A program made the translations under genes and the position numbers. Source: Acidiflorens sp963847715 (GTDB taxonomy: Bacteria > Acidobacteriota > Terriglobia > Terriglobales > Acidobacteriaceae). From it: a DNA stretch of 64,000 bases. The stretch lies in contig CAWKAZ010000002.1 of assembly GCA_963847715.1 (NCBI GenBank), forward strand, positions 62,001 through 126,000, in the 5' to 3' direction. Below, one piece after another: positions 37,556-46,564 of this stretch (the stretch's first letter is position 1; the number at the start of each line of letters is the position of its first letter). The notes beneath the pieces were generated by a model that saw only the letters and a list, made by a program, of their open reading frames with translations, did not search any database and was not told the origin of the DNA.

Positions 37556-38005
37556 TCACTTTGCGGTGATCAAAACCGTTATGGACGCGACGCATTGCCA
37601 AGAACCCTTGATTTTCACCCAGGTATCGACGAAGCGCTCGCGGTGCGTCATTGTTTTCCCTTTCTCCTGCCACTTCGAGCGAAATATCCCAAAGACAACT
37701 GCTGAATCGCCGTAGACCTGAACGGTGCTCTGTTCAGTCACCGCTTGCGCGGGATGATAATCGGGCGCCTTGATACTTGCCAGGAATTCACTTTTCGTCT
37801 GGACGCTTCCGTCAATGTCCACGGAAACAAAGGAATCGGTCAAGAGCAGGTCCAAAGCCTTGGTATCTTTTGTTTCGAGGGCGCTGTTCCAGGAGTTATC
37901 CAAGGCCTGCACGCGAGCGCCTTCGTCGGATCGGTTTGCCTGACCGAATGACGGAGTTACTGAGCCAAGCAGCAGCACAATTCCGGCAGCGATAGCCCGT
38001 TTCAT
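37556..38005 (-). CDS. Secreted DUF4440 / SnoaL-like protein
   Basis: 149 residues: signal peptide (MKRAIAAGIVLLLGSVTPSFGQ) and an NTF2-like cone fold (about 30-145; 'LDNSWNSALETKDTKALDLL', 'DIDGSVQTKSEFLASIK', 'RERFVDTWVKIKGSWQCVAS'). DUF4440 proteins are ligand-binding or enzyme-like without known substrate. Export to the periplasm is predicted. It precedes the Mpo1-like gene by one base. Confidence 0.82.
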   Translation of the reverse strand: MKRAIAAGIVLLLGSVTPSFGQANRSDEGARVQALDNSWNSALETKDTKALDLLLTDSFVSVDIDGSVQTKSEFLASIKAPDYHPAQAVTEQSTVQVYGDSAVVFGIFRSKWQEKGKTMTHRERFVDTWVKIKGSWQCVASITVLITAK

Positions 38006-38542
38006 GAGCGAAACCTCCTCATCAACGCAAGTGGCTGGAAATGAGTTCTCAGAATAGGATCAGCGCATCGGCAATGGCGAGGAAAATCGAGTGAGCACCT
38101 TCCATCCCTCCTAAAACCGGTTTTTTAGAATCAAAGATTTACGATGTTCGAGCGCTAGGTCTTTGAGTTTAAAGGAGTTACTTGTAAGGTATTTTGGAAT
38201 GTGCAAATTAGCGGCCTTGATCGGTGGGAAAACCTTGTCAAGAGGTCAAACCAGCCACTTTCGCTTTAACTTACTCGATACACGTGAGATATATTTTTCC
38301 TAAACGTGTCCGTTTCCCCCTCTGACTTTGAAATAATAGATATAGAGATGAAGAAACCAGCGCGGCCTGCGGGCCGCGTTTTTGTTTTGCGGTCGTTTTG
38401 GGTGGCTGGTTAGAGTGCGAGCCCGGCGGCAATCCCAGGTTAGCGACCAAAGAACGGTCGCGAACCCTTCGACAAGCTCAGGGCAGGCTCTGGGGCACAT
38501 ACCACTTCCGGGTGTTTTATTTTGTGATTAGGGATGGGAGTT
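38006..38542. other. AT-richer intergenic region with an orphan terminator
   Basis: 535 bases with no convincing gene. It holds a palindrome AAAACCGGTTTT (38113-38124) that could be an operator for the DUF4440 gene, a stretch (38120-38340) that is AT-richer than its neighbours, the hairpin terminator at 38361-38388 and a CTTCGACAAGCTCAGG repeat at 38467-38482. A 21-codon reading frame (38348-38413) runs through the hairpin and is probably not a gene. Confidence 0.5.
38361..38388 (+). terminator. Orphan rho-independent terminator
   Basis: CGCGGCC (38361-38367), TGCG loop, GGCCGCG (38372-38378), then TTTTTGTTTT. No plus-strand gene lies within 350 bases upstream, so it should end an unannotated small transcript, or act as an attenuator for the gene starting at 38543. 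Confidence 0.75.
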
Positions 38543-39208
38543 ATGACGACTTATCCGATTGAAATTCGACGGTGCCGGCACATTCGCACCAATGGCACGC
38601 AGTGCGGATCTCCGGCGCTCAAGAGCAAGGAACTGTGTTACTACCACGACCAGAACCGGCCCAGGGCAGCGGACCTTTATATTGACGGAGAACGATATTC
38701 CGACTGGAGCGTTGTGATCCCGGTCCTCGAGGACGCCCATTCGATTCAAACGGTGATCCAGCAGGTGGTGCAAATGATGTTAGCGCGCCGAATCGACCGC
38801 AAAGATGCCGGAGTGCTGCTGTACGCGCTGCAGATCGCGTCCGGCAATCTGAAGGCAATGCAGGCGGAAAAGGCCAAGCCGACGCAGATGGTGGTGGAAC
38901 CGGAGAAGGCGGCAGAGACGCCGATGGGGATGACTCCGTGGTCGGCGAACGGCGAGGGGCATGACCCGGAGGAAGCGGAGGGAGAAGAGACCGAAGAGGA
39001 GGATTCACCGGCTGACCGGCCATCGGCTGAGGAGTGCTTTGCCGCCATGATCGCGGAGGAAAGAAGCGCGATGAGAGATGGGCTCAAAGAGAGAAAAGTG
39101 ATTAACGAGGGCGAACTGCAGGACTACATTTGCGGCAGGGGTCTCGATCCATTGTTGCCAGCGATGAAGCAGCTTCGGGAGAAATGGGAGCGCATAGGCC
39201 AATTGTGA
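38543..39208 (+). CDS. Cys/His-motif protein of unknown function
   Basis: 221 residues from ATG 38543 (TTAGGG nine bases upstream; ATG 38534 is an alternative). The N-terminus has a compact metal-binding-like motif C11-x-H13-x7-C21-x10-C32-x2-H35, followed by a helical region (about 60-125) and a very acidic middle (Glu/Asp-rich, about 125-160). This resembles the DUF5763-type 'C-x-x-x-G-x-x-C..C-x-x-H' small zinc motifs. I recall similar proteins as abundant in Terriglobia, from memory only. No function known. It begins an accessory-looking region. Confidence 0.7.
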   Translation: MTTYPIEIRRCRHIRTNGTQCGSPALKSKELCYYHDQNRPRAADLYIDGERYSDWSVVIPVLEDAHSIQTVIQQVVQMMLARRIDRKDAGVLLYALQIASGNLKAMQAEKAKPTQMVVEPEKAAETPMGMTPWSANGEGHDPEEAEGEETEEEDSPADRPSAEECFAAMIAEERSAMRDGLKERKVINEGELQDYICGRGLDPLLPAMKQLREKWERIGQL

Positions 39209-39611
39209 TGCGGCGGCTGGCGGCTTCTCGAGAAGCGCGAGAGCGGGCGCACTCTCCTAGAAGGGTTCTTCTGGTCCCTCGCTCTCCCGTTCGACATCGG
39301 GCTCGCTCGGCGCGTCGAATGGGAGCGGCATCTTCCTTTCGGCGGCGGGGCGCGACTTCGTAGAGCAGATTCTTCTGCACGATTTTCTTTCGACTGCGCG
39401 TGATTCTAAACGCGAATTTCGTTCCGGCGTAATTCTGTTGGGTGCGGGGTCAGCGAAATCCTAAGGTCGATGCGACGGTGGAATCCCACCGAAGTCAAAA
39501 ACTCAAGGTGCGGGCGGTGTGGTGCGCACTTCTCGAAAACCGCGAGAAGTGCGGCATCCCCAGTTGCTTCTCTGTCGGGTTTCAAAGAGGGCGGCGTTAT
39601 ACTCGCGGGAG
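39209..39611. other. Intergenic region with inverted-repeat element
   Basis: Non-coding by my reading. Contains a TTCTCGAGAAG palindrome near 39226 and, at 39525-39553, an inverted repeat CGCACTTCTCG..CGAGAAGTGCG that recurs at 43706-43734 with matching flanks. A 92-codon minus-strand frame here is Arg-rich and looks spurious. Confidence 0.5.
39525..39553. repeat. CGCACTTCTCG inverted repeat, copy 1
   Basis: Arms CGCACTTCTCG (39525-39535) and CGAGAAGTGCG (39543-39553), loop AAAACCG. Flanking sequence shared with copy 2 at 43706 includes GCGGCA downstream and CTTCTCTG about 25 bases further on, so the repeated unit is about 50 bases. Confidence 0.85.
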
Positions 39612-39829
39612 ATGTCGGCCACCCGCCGTAAACGCTCAAAACTCGCCCTTGCGCTCCTGAACTTGTAAAAAGGCTCAATAGATTGTCGCTCCGCCAACTG
39701 GAGCGATCAGGTCTGACTCGCGACACAATCATCCAGGCGCGTCGCGGGGAACGGGTTCACCTCGTCACGCGTGCGAGGTTGGAACGAACTGTGGAGAACC
39801 TGGAGCGCTGGGTTTCCGAGCGCGTGTGA
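39612..39829 (+). pseudogene. Frameshifted small HTH-like gene
   Basis: Two frames make one plausible 72-residue basic protein. MSATRRKRSKLALALLNL (39612-39665, GGGAG upstream) hits TAA, and the -1 frame continues from KRLNRLSLRQLERSGLTRD to ERWVSERV and stops at 39827-39829. The segment LSLRQLERSGLTRDTIIQAR looks like the recognition part of an XRE/Cro-type helix-turn-helix. The total of 218 bases is one short of a whole number of codons, so one missing base in TTGTAAAAAGG explains it. Sequencing error or genuine decay cannot be separated here. Confidence 0.5.
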
Positions 39830-39931
39830 CTCACAGCGGTTGTGGTGATGTTCAATCACTGAAAAAGCGACTAAACCTGGAGTATTATTGCGCCGCACTA
39901 AATTCTCAGGTGCTAGCGACATTAAATAGCC

Positions 39932-42900
39932 ATGCCAATCGTTTTCTGGTTTCTCAACACTCGGGAGCGGTCGCGCAGCTTATTGCGCATTACTCTAACG
40001 GCGGGGATAGTCGCCCTAATTCTCTCACTTTCATCTTGCGGTGGTGGTGGATCGTCCTCCCAGCCGCCGCCACCACCGACTGCGGACTTTTCGCTCTCAT
40101 TCGAAGAGGCAAACATAAACCTCCAGCCACAAGGGGTAAGCCAGGGCCAAGCTATCAACGCTACACCTGCGAACGGATTCACTGGAACAATCAACTTGAC
40201 CGTCTCGGGTATTCCCGCCGGTGTAGCGATGACGCCCGGGAGCCTGCCAGCGTTGGTCATAACTGGATCTGGGACGGGTACCTCGTTCCAACTGGCAGCA
40301 TCGCCGACTGCCGCCGTTGGCACCAGCACAATCACCATAACGGGCACGAGCGGTTCCATTAGCCATTCAAAAAGCTTCCCGTTAGCCGTGATGGCGGCTG
40401 CGCCCTTCACAATTCAGGTGTCCCCGCCCTCGCTTGCGCTCAAACCATCTTTGAATGGAACGGTCCAAGTTACTGTAACCCCCAATCCCGGCACCTCACC
40501 TTCTCTTGGGGTCCAAGTCACACAAGCGCCCCCAAACAGTGGAATCAATATCTGGGGACCGCAGGGCTTCTTGACCCCAACCAATCCCGTCCAGATTCTT
40601 GTGCAAGCAGGAGTCTTGGCGCAGCCAATACAAGACTTTCCGATTGTTGTTACGGCGACTGACAATGCGAATAATAGTTACGTGGTTACTGTGCTACTGA
40701 CCATTTCGGTTGCTTCTTCCACGGCGACGCCAACAAGGAGTTCCTTTGCGCGCACGGATTGGGATCCAACCGGGGTGGTGTATGACCAAGCGAGAAAACT
40801 TTTGTTTGTGAGCGTTGAGGTTCTGAACCAAGTCGCCGTATTGTCATCCGTTGACGGGCATCGTGTGGCTACGATTCCAGTGCAATATCCGACCGGAATC
40901 GATGAGTCAGCCGACGGGAACGCCGTCTATGTCGTCAGTCCATATTTCTCTTACATCACCGCCATTGATCCCAATCTTCTTGAGGTTGTGCACGAAACCA
41001 ACATTCCCTCAACCGGTTCCGGCCAGAACGCCTCCACCTCCCAACTTGCAACACTTTCCAACGGAGACGTGCTCTTCCTACCGAACGAGGCCCCGACTGG
41101 CCCACTGGCCTATCTGTGGAATCCGACAACCAATGTCTTTACGGCTCTTAACCAACCGGCCCTTCAGAATATGAGTGGTATTACTCGTAGCGCAGACCAC
41201 TCCAAGGTATTGCTCTCCTTCTCCGGCGGCCCGGAGGGCGGCGAGACCGTGACAATCTATGACGCAGTGTCCGGCAATTTAACCGGACCAGCTACCCTGA
41301 ATGGTGGATACGGCGCCGTGGCGATTAGCCCGAACGGCTCACAGATCGTCACCGTCGCAGCGCAGGGGCAGCCGACTTTCTACGATGACCAATTCAACAT
41401 GCTTGGTTCCGTGTCGCTTGACATCGAATCCGTTGCGGGAATGTTGTATGGGCTTGACGGTAGCCACGCGTATGTACTCGAAACCGATATGTTCAGCGGC
41501 GATAATGTCGCGGCGGTGATCGATACAAGCACTTTCTCGTTGATCGGAGTTGTACCAAGTTTTGCATTCGGTTCGGGCCTGCCGTTCTCAGGTCCAGTCA
41601 ACGTCGAATTCGCGATCGACGAGACGAACATGCTGTTTGGCCCCGCCTCTTTGGGGGTGGGTTATCTGGATCTTACCTCGCCTGGGTTCTTTAGCCTTCC
41701 GTTCTCTTATGAAAACCTTATATCTCCAACGCTCGAAAGCCTCACCGGAACCACGGCTACGCAAGTGCAGGGCGGGTATTTTTCTTCCACATGGAACTAC
41801 AAGGTGTATTTTGGTCCACCGCCAGCGTCGCCACAAGCGCAGCCGGGAACGAACGTTTCCGTTCAGTCAAGCAATGTACTCGATGTGACAGCGCCAACTG
41901 GAACCGTGGCCGGACCAGCGAACGTGACCTTAACTCGTTCTGACGGTTACTTCCAGGTAATACCTGACGGTGTCAGCTACGGACCGACGGTCCTGCAAGT
42001 CGACGCCAACGCTGGTTCGCCTTCCGGTGGCGATTCGATCAAAGTTGTGGGCTTCGGGTTCGACAGTTCGAACGTGCAGGTAAATATTGGCGGGAAAGCC
42101 GCAACAAATATCAGCCGGAGCGGACCAATCGCCGGTCAGATTCTCCCAACGGCAACGCTGACTCTAAATACGCCAGCGGGCGCTTCCGGCTATGCCGACG
42201 TAGTCGTGACAACGCCTGATGGCTCAACCACGGTTCCGGGTGGCTTCCAATATCTATCCTCGGCCCAGACCTACCCAGCCTCGGGGTCAGCTTTCGACAA
42301 CATCGTCTATGACCAACCGCGTCAAAGACTCTATATTACCAACCAAAATCATAACCGCGTTGAAGTCTTCGATCTCGGCACGCATGCATTCCTTTCCCCA
42401 ATATCCGTTGGCAATCAGCCGACAGCTCTGGCGCTTACGCCGGACGGTGCTCGCCTGGGTCTAATAAATTCCGGCGACGTAACAATGTCTGTTATCGACC
42501 CCAGCGCGCTACAGGTTTTGTCAACATTCACCGTGCTACCCGCGCAAGACACGGGATGCAATGTGCCACTTAACATGTCTCCCGCTGCGCCGCATAATAT
42601 GCTGCTGAATTTGGCATGTCCCGAAACTCCGGGTGCAGGTGTGTTCCATCTAGTCAATCTCGACACAGGTAGCCTTAGCTGCACTGGAGTGGTCGGCTGT
42701 CAATCGAATGGCACTGACATGGCTTTTGGCAACTGCTGCGGAGTGGCAGCAACCGCGTCAACGCCGGACGGCAGCAAAGTTTTTCTTGCGAGTGGCGCTG
42801 GTGGACCAGTCGGAATGCTCAACCTAACTGCTAATACAGTCGCCTATGGATTTTCGGGCAAGTTCAGCGATGCGGCGGCGGATTCCGATGCCAATGCCTT

Positions 42901-43462
42901 CGCAGTATCCTACGGGGTCGCCAACGCACAATTGTCCCAAACCACGATCATCGCATATGAAAGATATGCGGATGCTGGGAACGGGAGCCTGCATAACGTG
43001 ATCGGCGAGAAGCTGAACCCTTCCGGAAGTCTGCTATTCGTGCCCCAGGATACCGGTGTGGACATATTCGACGTGCATACGGGACGCCTGGTGCAACACG
43101 TCGCCATATCGGACGGCATTCCCCTGAATATGAACGCGATGGCTTTGGATGAAACCGGAACCAAGATGTTCCTGATCACCAATTCCGGGATCACGATCGC
43201 CCAGCTTTTTCAGGCTCCGCTCAGCCTTGGGTCCGTGAATCCCGCAGCGGGATCCCAAGGAACACAGGTCACTCTACGCGGCAGCGGCTTTCTGAGCGGT
43301 GCCACACTCCTATTCGGAACATCACAAGCGGCTACAACTTACGTCGATGCTGAAACCCTTAAAGCGACCGTGCCTGCAATGTCTGCAGGGCCAGTTCGCA
43401 TCACGGTGACAAATCCCAGCGGCCAGAAGTATAGTTTCGACGACTCATTTACCGTACATTGA
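39932..43462 (+). CDS. Giant lipoprotein with Ig-like, beta-propeller and IPT/TIG domains
   Basis: 1176 residues. An Arg-rich start precedes a lipoprotein signal (TAGIVALILSLSSCGGGGSSS; Cys about 36). A Pro stretch and two putative Ig-like modules (about 50-265) follow, then a YVTN-type propeller (about 270-560: 'GVVYDQARKLLFVSVEVLNQ', 'DESADGNAVYVVSPYFSYIT'). An IPT/TIG domain (about 685-780), a second propeller (about 785-1085) and a final IPT/TIG (about 1095-1176) complete it. Predicted surface or periplasmic binding protein; no enzymatic residues seen. Both sides are flanked by copies of the CGCACTTCTCG element. Confidence 0.8.
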   Translation: MPIVFWFLNTRERSRSLLRITLTAGIVALILSLSSCGGGGSSSQPPPPPTADFSLSFEEANINLQPQGVSQGQAINATPANGFTGTINLTVSGIPAGVAMTPGSLPALVITGSGTGTSFQLAASPTAAVGTSTITITGTSGSISHSKSFPLAVMAAAPFTIQVSPPSLALKPSLNGTVQVTVTPNPGTSPSLGVQVTQAPPNSGINIWGPQGFLTPTNPVQILVQAGVLAQPIQDFPIVVTATDNANNSYVVTVLLTISVASSTATPTRSSFARTDWDPTGVVYDQARKLLFVSVEVLNQVAVLSSVDGHRVATIPVQYPTGIDESADGNAVYVVSPYFSYITAIDPNLLEVVHETNIPSTGSGQNASTSQLATLSNGDVLFLPNEAPTGPLAYLWNPTTNVFTALNQPALQNMSGITRSADHSKVLLSFSGGPEGGETVTIYDAVSGNLTGPATLNGGYGAVAISPNGSQIVTVAAQGQPTFYDDQFNMLGSVSLDIESVAGMLYGLDGSHAYVLETDMFSGDNVAAVIDTSTFSLIGVVPSFAFGSGLPFSGPVNVEFAIDETNMLFGPASLGVGYLDLTSPGFFSLPFSYENLISPTLESLTGTTATQVQGGYFSSTWNYKVYFGPPPASPQAQPGTNVSVQSSNVLDVTAPTGTVAGPANVTLTRSDGYFQVIPDGVSYGPTVLQVDANAGSPSGGDSIKVVGFGFDSSNVQVNIGGKAATNISRSGPIAGQILPTATLTLNTPAGASGYADVVVTTPDGSTTVPGGFQYLSSAQTYPASGSAFDNIVYDQPRQRLYITNQNHNRVEVFDLGTHAFLSPISVGNQPTALALTPDGARLGLINSGDVTMSVIDPSALQVLSTFTVLPAQDTGCNVPLNMSPAAPHNMLLNLACPETPGAGVFHLVNLDTGSLSCTGVVGCQSNGTDMAFGNCCGVAATASTPDGSKVFLASGAGGPVGMLNLTANTVAYGFSGKFSDAAADSDANAFAVSYGVANAQLSQTTIIAYERYADAGNGSLHNVIGEKLNPSGSLLFVPQDTGVDIFDVHTGRLVQHVAISDGIPLNMNAMALDETGTKMFLITNSGITIAQLFQAPLSLGSVNPAAGSQGTQVTLRGSGFLSGATLLFGTSQAATTYVDAETLKATVPAMSAGPVRITVTNPSGQKYSFDDSFTVH

Positions 43463-43705
43463 AACGAGCTCTAGGTTTGTGTCGTGCCCCGAGCCGCTAC
43501 TCACGACTCTCGTCTTGGTACAGCAGTTCATGACCGAAACCGGTATGGAGGGGGTCGACAATTTTTCCCGAAGTGTACTACCCCCTAATTGCACTGACCC
43601 TCTTTCCTATCGTCCGTAAGATCCCCGGTTCCTTATGCGTCTGCACTCAAAACGAAGATTCGACAGCCGGCGGCGTAGACACCTTGGGTATTTAGAGCCG
43701 AAATG

Positions 43706-43734
43706 CGCACTTCTCGAAAGACGCGAGAAGTGCG
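43706..43734. repeat. CGCACTTCTCG inverted repeat, copy 2
   Basis: Arms CGCACTTCTCG (43706-43716) and CGAGAAGTGCG (43724-43734), loop AAAGACG. It matches copy 1 at 39525, so the giant lipoprotein gene and the broken HTH gene are bracketed by the two copies in direct orientation. Confidence 0.85.
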
Positions 43735-43968
43735 GCACCCGCTTCATCTTCTCTGCCAACTGTTCGCGATGCAGGGCATACACAAACGGAGGACTGCGCC
43801 ACAGGTCCTTCCAAGCGCTCTTGGCGAAAATCCGTTTGCGCGGGGAGAACGCCGAAACTCGCTAGCCGAGAGAAAGTCGACCACCGGGGCTGAAGCCGGA
43901 TTTGATTCGAGGCGACCTACGCGGCCCTGAAGGGGCCGCTCTTCCACGGTTGCGCGAGCATTGCGGAA

Positions 43969-44023
43969 TTTTTCAGCATTACTTTTTTCAGCATACTTTT
44001 TTCAGCATACTTTTTCAGCATGC
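43969..44023. repeat. Four tandem copies of TTTTTTCAGCATAC
   Basis: Units at 43969-43982, 43983-43996, 43997-44010 and 44011-44023, 13-14 bases each and nearly identical. Read on the minus strand the unit is GTATGCTGAAAAAA. Located between the giant lipoprotein gene and the convergent prolyl oligopeptidase gene. Confidence 0.9.
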
Positions 44024-44056
44024 TATAGCGTCGGCAGAACAAAGGAAGGCTTTATC

Positions 44057-44088
44057 GCAGCGCTGAAAGCGCTGCGCCACCCAAAATC
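44057..44088. repeat. GAA-loop palindrome with CACCCAAAATC tail
   Basis: GCAGCGCT-GAA-AGCGCTGC (44057-44075) followed by GCCACCCAAAATC. The same layout, with a different stem, occurs at 48998-49028; a related palindrome is at 43921-43939. Confidence 0.8.
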
Positions 44089-44137
44089 GGATGGGTACGC
44101 CACCTTCACGCGCCGCAGTAGAATCACCGGATCTTAA

Positions 44138-46285
44138 TTACTTTCCTCCCGTTTCATTCCACAGAAAACCTAGTTCGTCGGCGGTGTCCAGGACCAACTG
44201 GTTGATGGAGACGCCGGCGCTGTGTCCGGCCTGAGTTTCGTAGTGCAGGAGGATGGGGCGGTCACTGCCGGTTTCGGCCTGCACTAACGCTGTCATCTTT
44301 CTGGCGTGGAGGGGGGCGACTCGGGTGTCGGAGTCTCCGGTGTTGAACATGATGGCGGGAAATTTCGTCCCGGGCTTCACGTTGTGATAGGGCGAATACT
44401 TGATGAGATACGCGAATTGTTTGGGATCGTCGGAGGAGCCGTACTCGGTGGTCCACCATTTACCTACGAGGAAGTTCTGGAAGCGGACCATATCGAGCAA
44501 GGGATAGCCGCACCAGATGGCGCCGAACAAGTCGGGGCGCTGAGTGATGGCCGCGCCCATGAGGAGACCGCCGTTGGAGCGTCCACGGAGGGCGAATTTT
44601 TCCGGCGTGGTGTAGTGGTTGGCAATCAGATATTCGGCAGCGGCGAAGAAGTCGTCGAAGACATTCTGTTTGTGCTCGAACATGCCGGCTTTATGCCAGG
44701 TTTCACCATACTCGCCACCGCCGCGAAGATTCGGCTGCGCGAAGAAACCGCCTTGCTCGATCCACCAGGAGTAGATGGGGCGCCAGTCGGGAGTGAGGCT
44801 GACGTCGAATCCGCCGTAGCCGGTCATGAGCAGGCGCGCGGTGCCGTCGCGCTTCAGTCCTTTCTTCGAGGCGATGAACATGGGAACGCGCGTGCCGTCT
44901 TTGGAGGTGTAGAAGACCTGCTGCACTTCGTACTGGTCGGAGGCAAAGGGGGTCTTGTTCTTGGCGAAGACTTCGGTTTTGCCCGTGGCTACGTCGTAGT
45001 GGTAAATGGTCGGCGGGATGATGAACGATTCAAAACTGTAAAAGCCGTGCTGCGATTTGTGGCGTCCGGCCATGCCGGAGGGCGAACCGAGGGTGGGATA
45101 CGTAACGCTGCCGGTCTGCTTGCCGTCGAGTGAGTAGACACGCGTCTGGGTGACAACGTCGTGCAGCGTGGAGATAAACAATTTCTCACCGACGATGCTG
45201 AAGTCGGTGATGGCATCCTTGGTCTCGGGAATGATCGTGGCCCAGTGGTCGGGCGCGGGATCGTTCATGTCCACCTTGATGATGCGGTAATTCGGGGCCT
45301 GGTAGTCGGTGTAAATGAAGAGGCTGTCTTCGTAATTAGTGGGATAAAAACGGCTTTCGATGCCGTGGACTATGGCCTTGAAGGGTGAGTCGGGCTGGCG
45401 TAGGTCCTTGGCGTAGATGTCGATGCGAGTGGCGGGGACTCCGTGACCGACGGTGACCAGGAAATAGCGGCCGTTCTCGGTGACTTCGGAGCTGATCAAG
45501 TCCATGGGGCCGAAGGTGTCGCCGTTGAATTGCTTGCCGAAGAGAAACTGGTCGGAGGCGAGGGGCGTGTTGAGGCGGTGGTAGAAAACGAGCGAACCGG
45601 TATCGTTATCGGTCCGGGCATAGTAGAGGCCCTGCTTGTCGGGGCTGAGACTCATGCCGAAGTAGCGGGCTTTGGGCAGAGTGTCGGGTAGATCTTTGCG
45701 GGTAACGACGTCGAGCAGATGGATGGATTCTTCGTCGGCGCCGCCTTCCTTGATGCCGTAGACGAGCACGGAACCGTCTTCGGAAATGTCATAGATGCTA
45801 ACCGAGGTGTTCTGGTCGGCGCTTAGTTTCGTGGCGTCGATGAGGCGCTCGTCTTCGCCCTGTAGGCCTTTTCGCAGATAAATCGAAGGCTGGTTTTCTT
45901 CGGGGAGGCGCTTGGTGAAGAAGTAGTTGCCTTTGCGCTCATTGGGAAAACCGATTGTTTCGACGCGCTCAAGTTCGGTGAGACGCTTGACGATCTCGGG
46001 GCGAATCTTGACCTGGGAGAGATATTCCTCGGTGTAGCGCATCTGGGAGGCGATCCAGGCGCGGGTATCAGGGCTTTGCTGATCTTCGAGCCAACGATAG
46101 GGATCGGTGAGGGTTTGGCCGGCGACGGTATCGATAACAGGTTTGACGGCGGTGGTCGGAGGCGGCGGCAGAGTAATGCCGTTCGCGCCGCGGATCTGCG
46201 AGGGTTTATCGGCGGCGAAGGCGGAGAAGACGAGGGTAAGAATCATCGGTGACAGCCAGAGTGGAAGATGGCACAACTTGCACAT
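44138..46285 (-). CDS. Exported prolyl oligopeptidase (S9A)
   Basis: 715 residues from ATG 46285, chosen because GGAGG lies 9 bases upstream and a signal peptide follows (MCKLCHLPLWLSP..FSAFAA); the frame stays open 71 codons further up. Cleaves peptides after proline. The N-terminal beta-propeller (about 110-440) gates a C-terminal alpha/beta-hydrolase domain with nucleophile S570 in GRSNGG, the downstream Asp in NTGDSDTRV and the His in QAGHSAGV. 'DPYRWLEDQQSPDTRAWI' marks the S9A N-terminus. Periplasmic location is predicted, unlike many cytosolic homologues. Confidence 0.94.
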   Translation of the reverse strand: MCKLCHLPLWLSPMILTLVFSAFAADKPSQIRGANGITLPPPPTTAVKPVIDTVAGQTLTDPYRWLEDQQSPDTRAWIASQMRYTEEYLSQVKIRPEIVKRLTELERVETIGFPNERKGNYFFTKRLPEENQPSIYLRKGLQGEDERLIDATKLSADQNTSVSIYDISEDGSVLVYGIKEGGADEESIHLLDVVTRKDLPDTLPKARYFGMSLSPDKQGLYYARTDNDTGSLVFYHRLNTPLASDQFLFGKQFNGDTFGPMDLISSEVTENGRYFLVTVGHGVPATRIDIYAKDLRQPDSPFKAIVHGIESRFYPTNYEDSLFIYTDYQAPNYRIIKVDMNDPAPDHWATIIPETKDAITDFSIVGEKLFISTLHDVVTQTRVYSLDGKQTGSVTYPTLGSPSGMAGRHKSQHGFYSFESFIIPPTIYHYDVATGKTEVFAKNKTPFASDQYEVQQVFYTSKDGTRVPMFIASKKGLKRDGTARLLMTGYGGFDVSLTPDWRPIYSWWIEQGGFFAQPNLRGGGEYGETWHKAGMFEHKQNVFDDFFAAAEYLIANHYTTPEKFALRGRSNGGLLMGAAITQRPDLFGAIWCGYPLLDMVRFQNFLVGKWWTTEYGSSDDPKQFAYLIKYSPYHNVKPGTKFPAIMFNTGDSDTRVAPLHARKMTALVQAETGSDRPILLHYETQAGHSAGVSINQLVLDTADELGFLWNETGGK

Positions 46286-46564
46286 GGAAGTCGACCTCCA
46301 GTTATTTGGACGAATCATCATTTGGACGAAAGCGCGCTGGGATGGATAGCTTAGTTTTTCAGGAACAAGGGTACACGACGGAGATGGTTTTCGGGGCGCG
46401 GACGGGTAAATCCGCGGTAGGCAGACCTCGCGGAGGGCTGGGGAGCAAATTTGCGGGCCAGTCAATTGCATCCCGGTGCGAACGCCTTGCAGCAGCATGA
46501 ATGAGGTGAACGCTGTAGGGGTCCTTCGACTTCGCTCAGGATGACAAAATTTGCGGTTGGTAGC
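46286..46564. other. Intergenic region with a CTTCGAC..GCTCAGGATGAC repeat
   Basis: 279 bases between two minus-strand genes. Contains the dispersed repeat GTCCTTCGACTTCGCTCAGG with ATGACA after it (about 46520-46546). The prolyl oligopeptidase promoter should be here; no other feature seen. Confidence 0.5.

Larger units (their letters stand above)
43463..44137. other. Repeat-rich intergenic region
   Basis: 675 bases without a credible gene. Contents in order: inverted repeat copy 2 (43706-43734), a GAA-loop palindrome GCGGCCCTGAAGGGGCCGC (43921-43939), four tandem TTTTTCAGCATAC-type units (43969-44023) and a second GAA-loop palindrome with CACCCAAAATC (44057-44088). Two short open frames (43635 and 43703) overlap the repeats and are not convincing. 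Confidence 0.6.

Noticed and set aside
38348..38413. A 21-codon plus-strand ORF starting MKKPARPAGRVF
   Set aside because: It runs through the terminator hairpin and has no RBS or homologue that I know; a chance frame in a terminator is more likely.
38300..38500. Minus-strand ORF containing CPELVEG
   Set aside because: The peptide is a translation of the dispersed CTTCGAC..GCTCAGG repeat; no gene features otherwise.
39102..39380. Arg-rich 92-codon minus-strand ORF
   Set aside because: Overlaps the Cys/His gene, very high Arg content and no domain; typical antisense frame.
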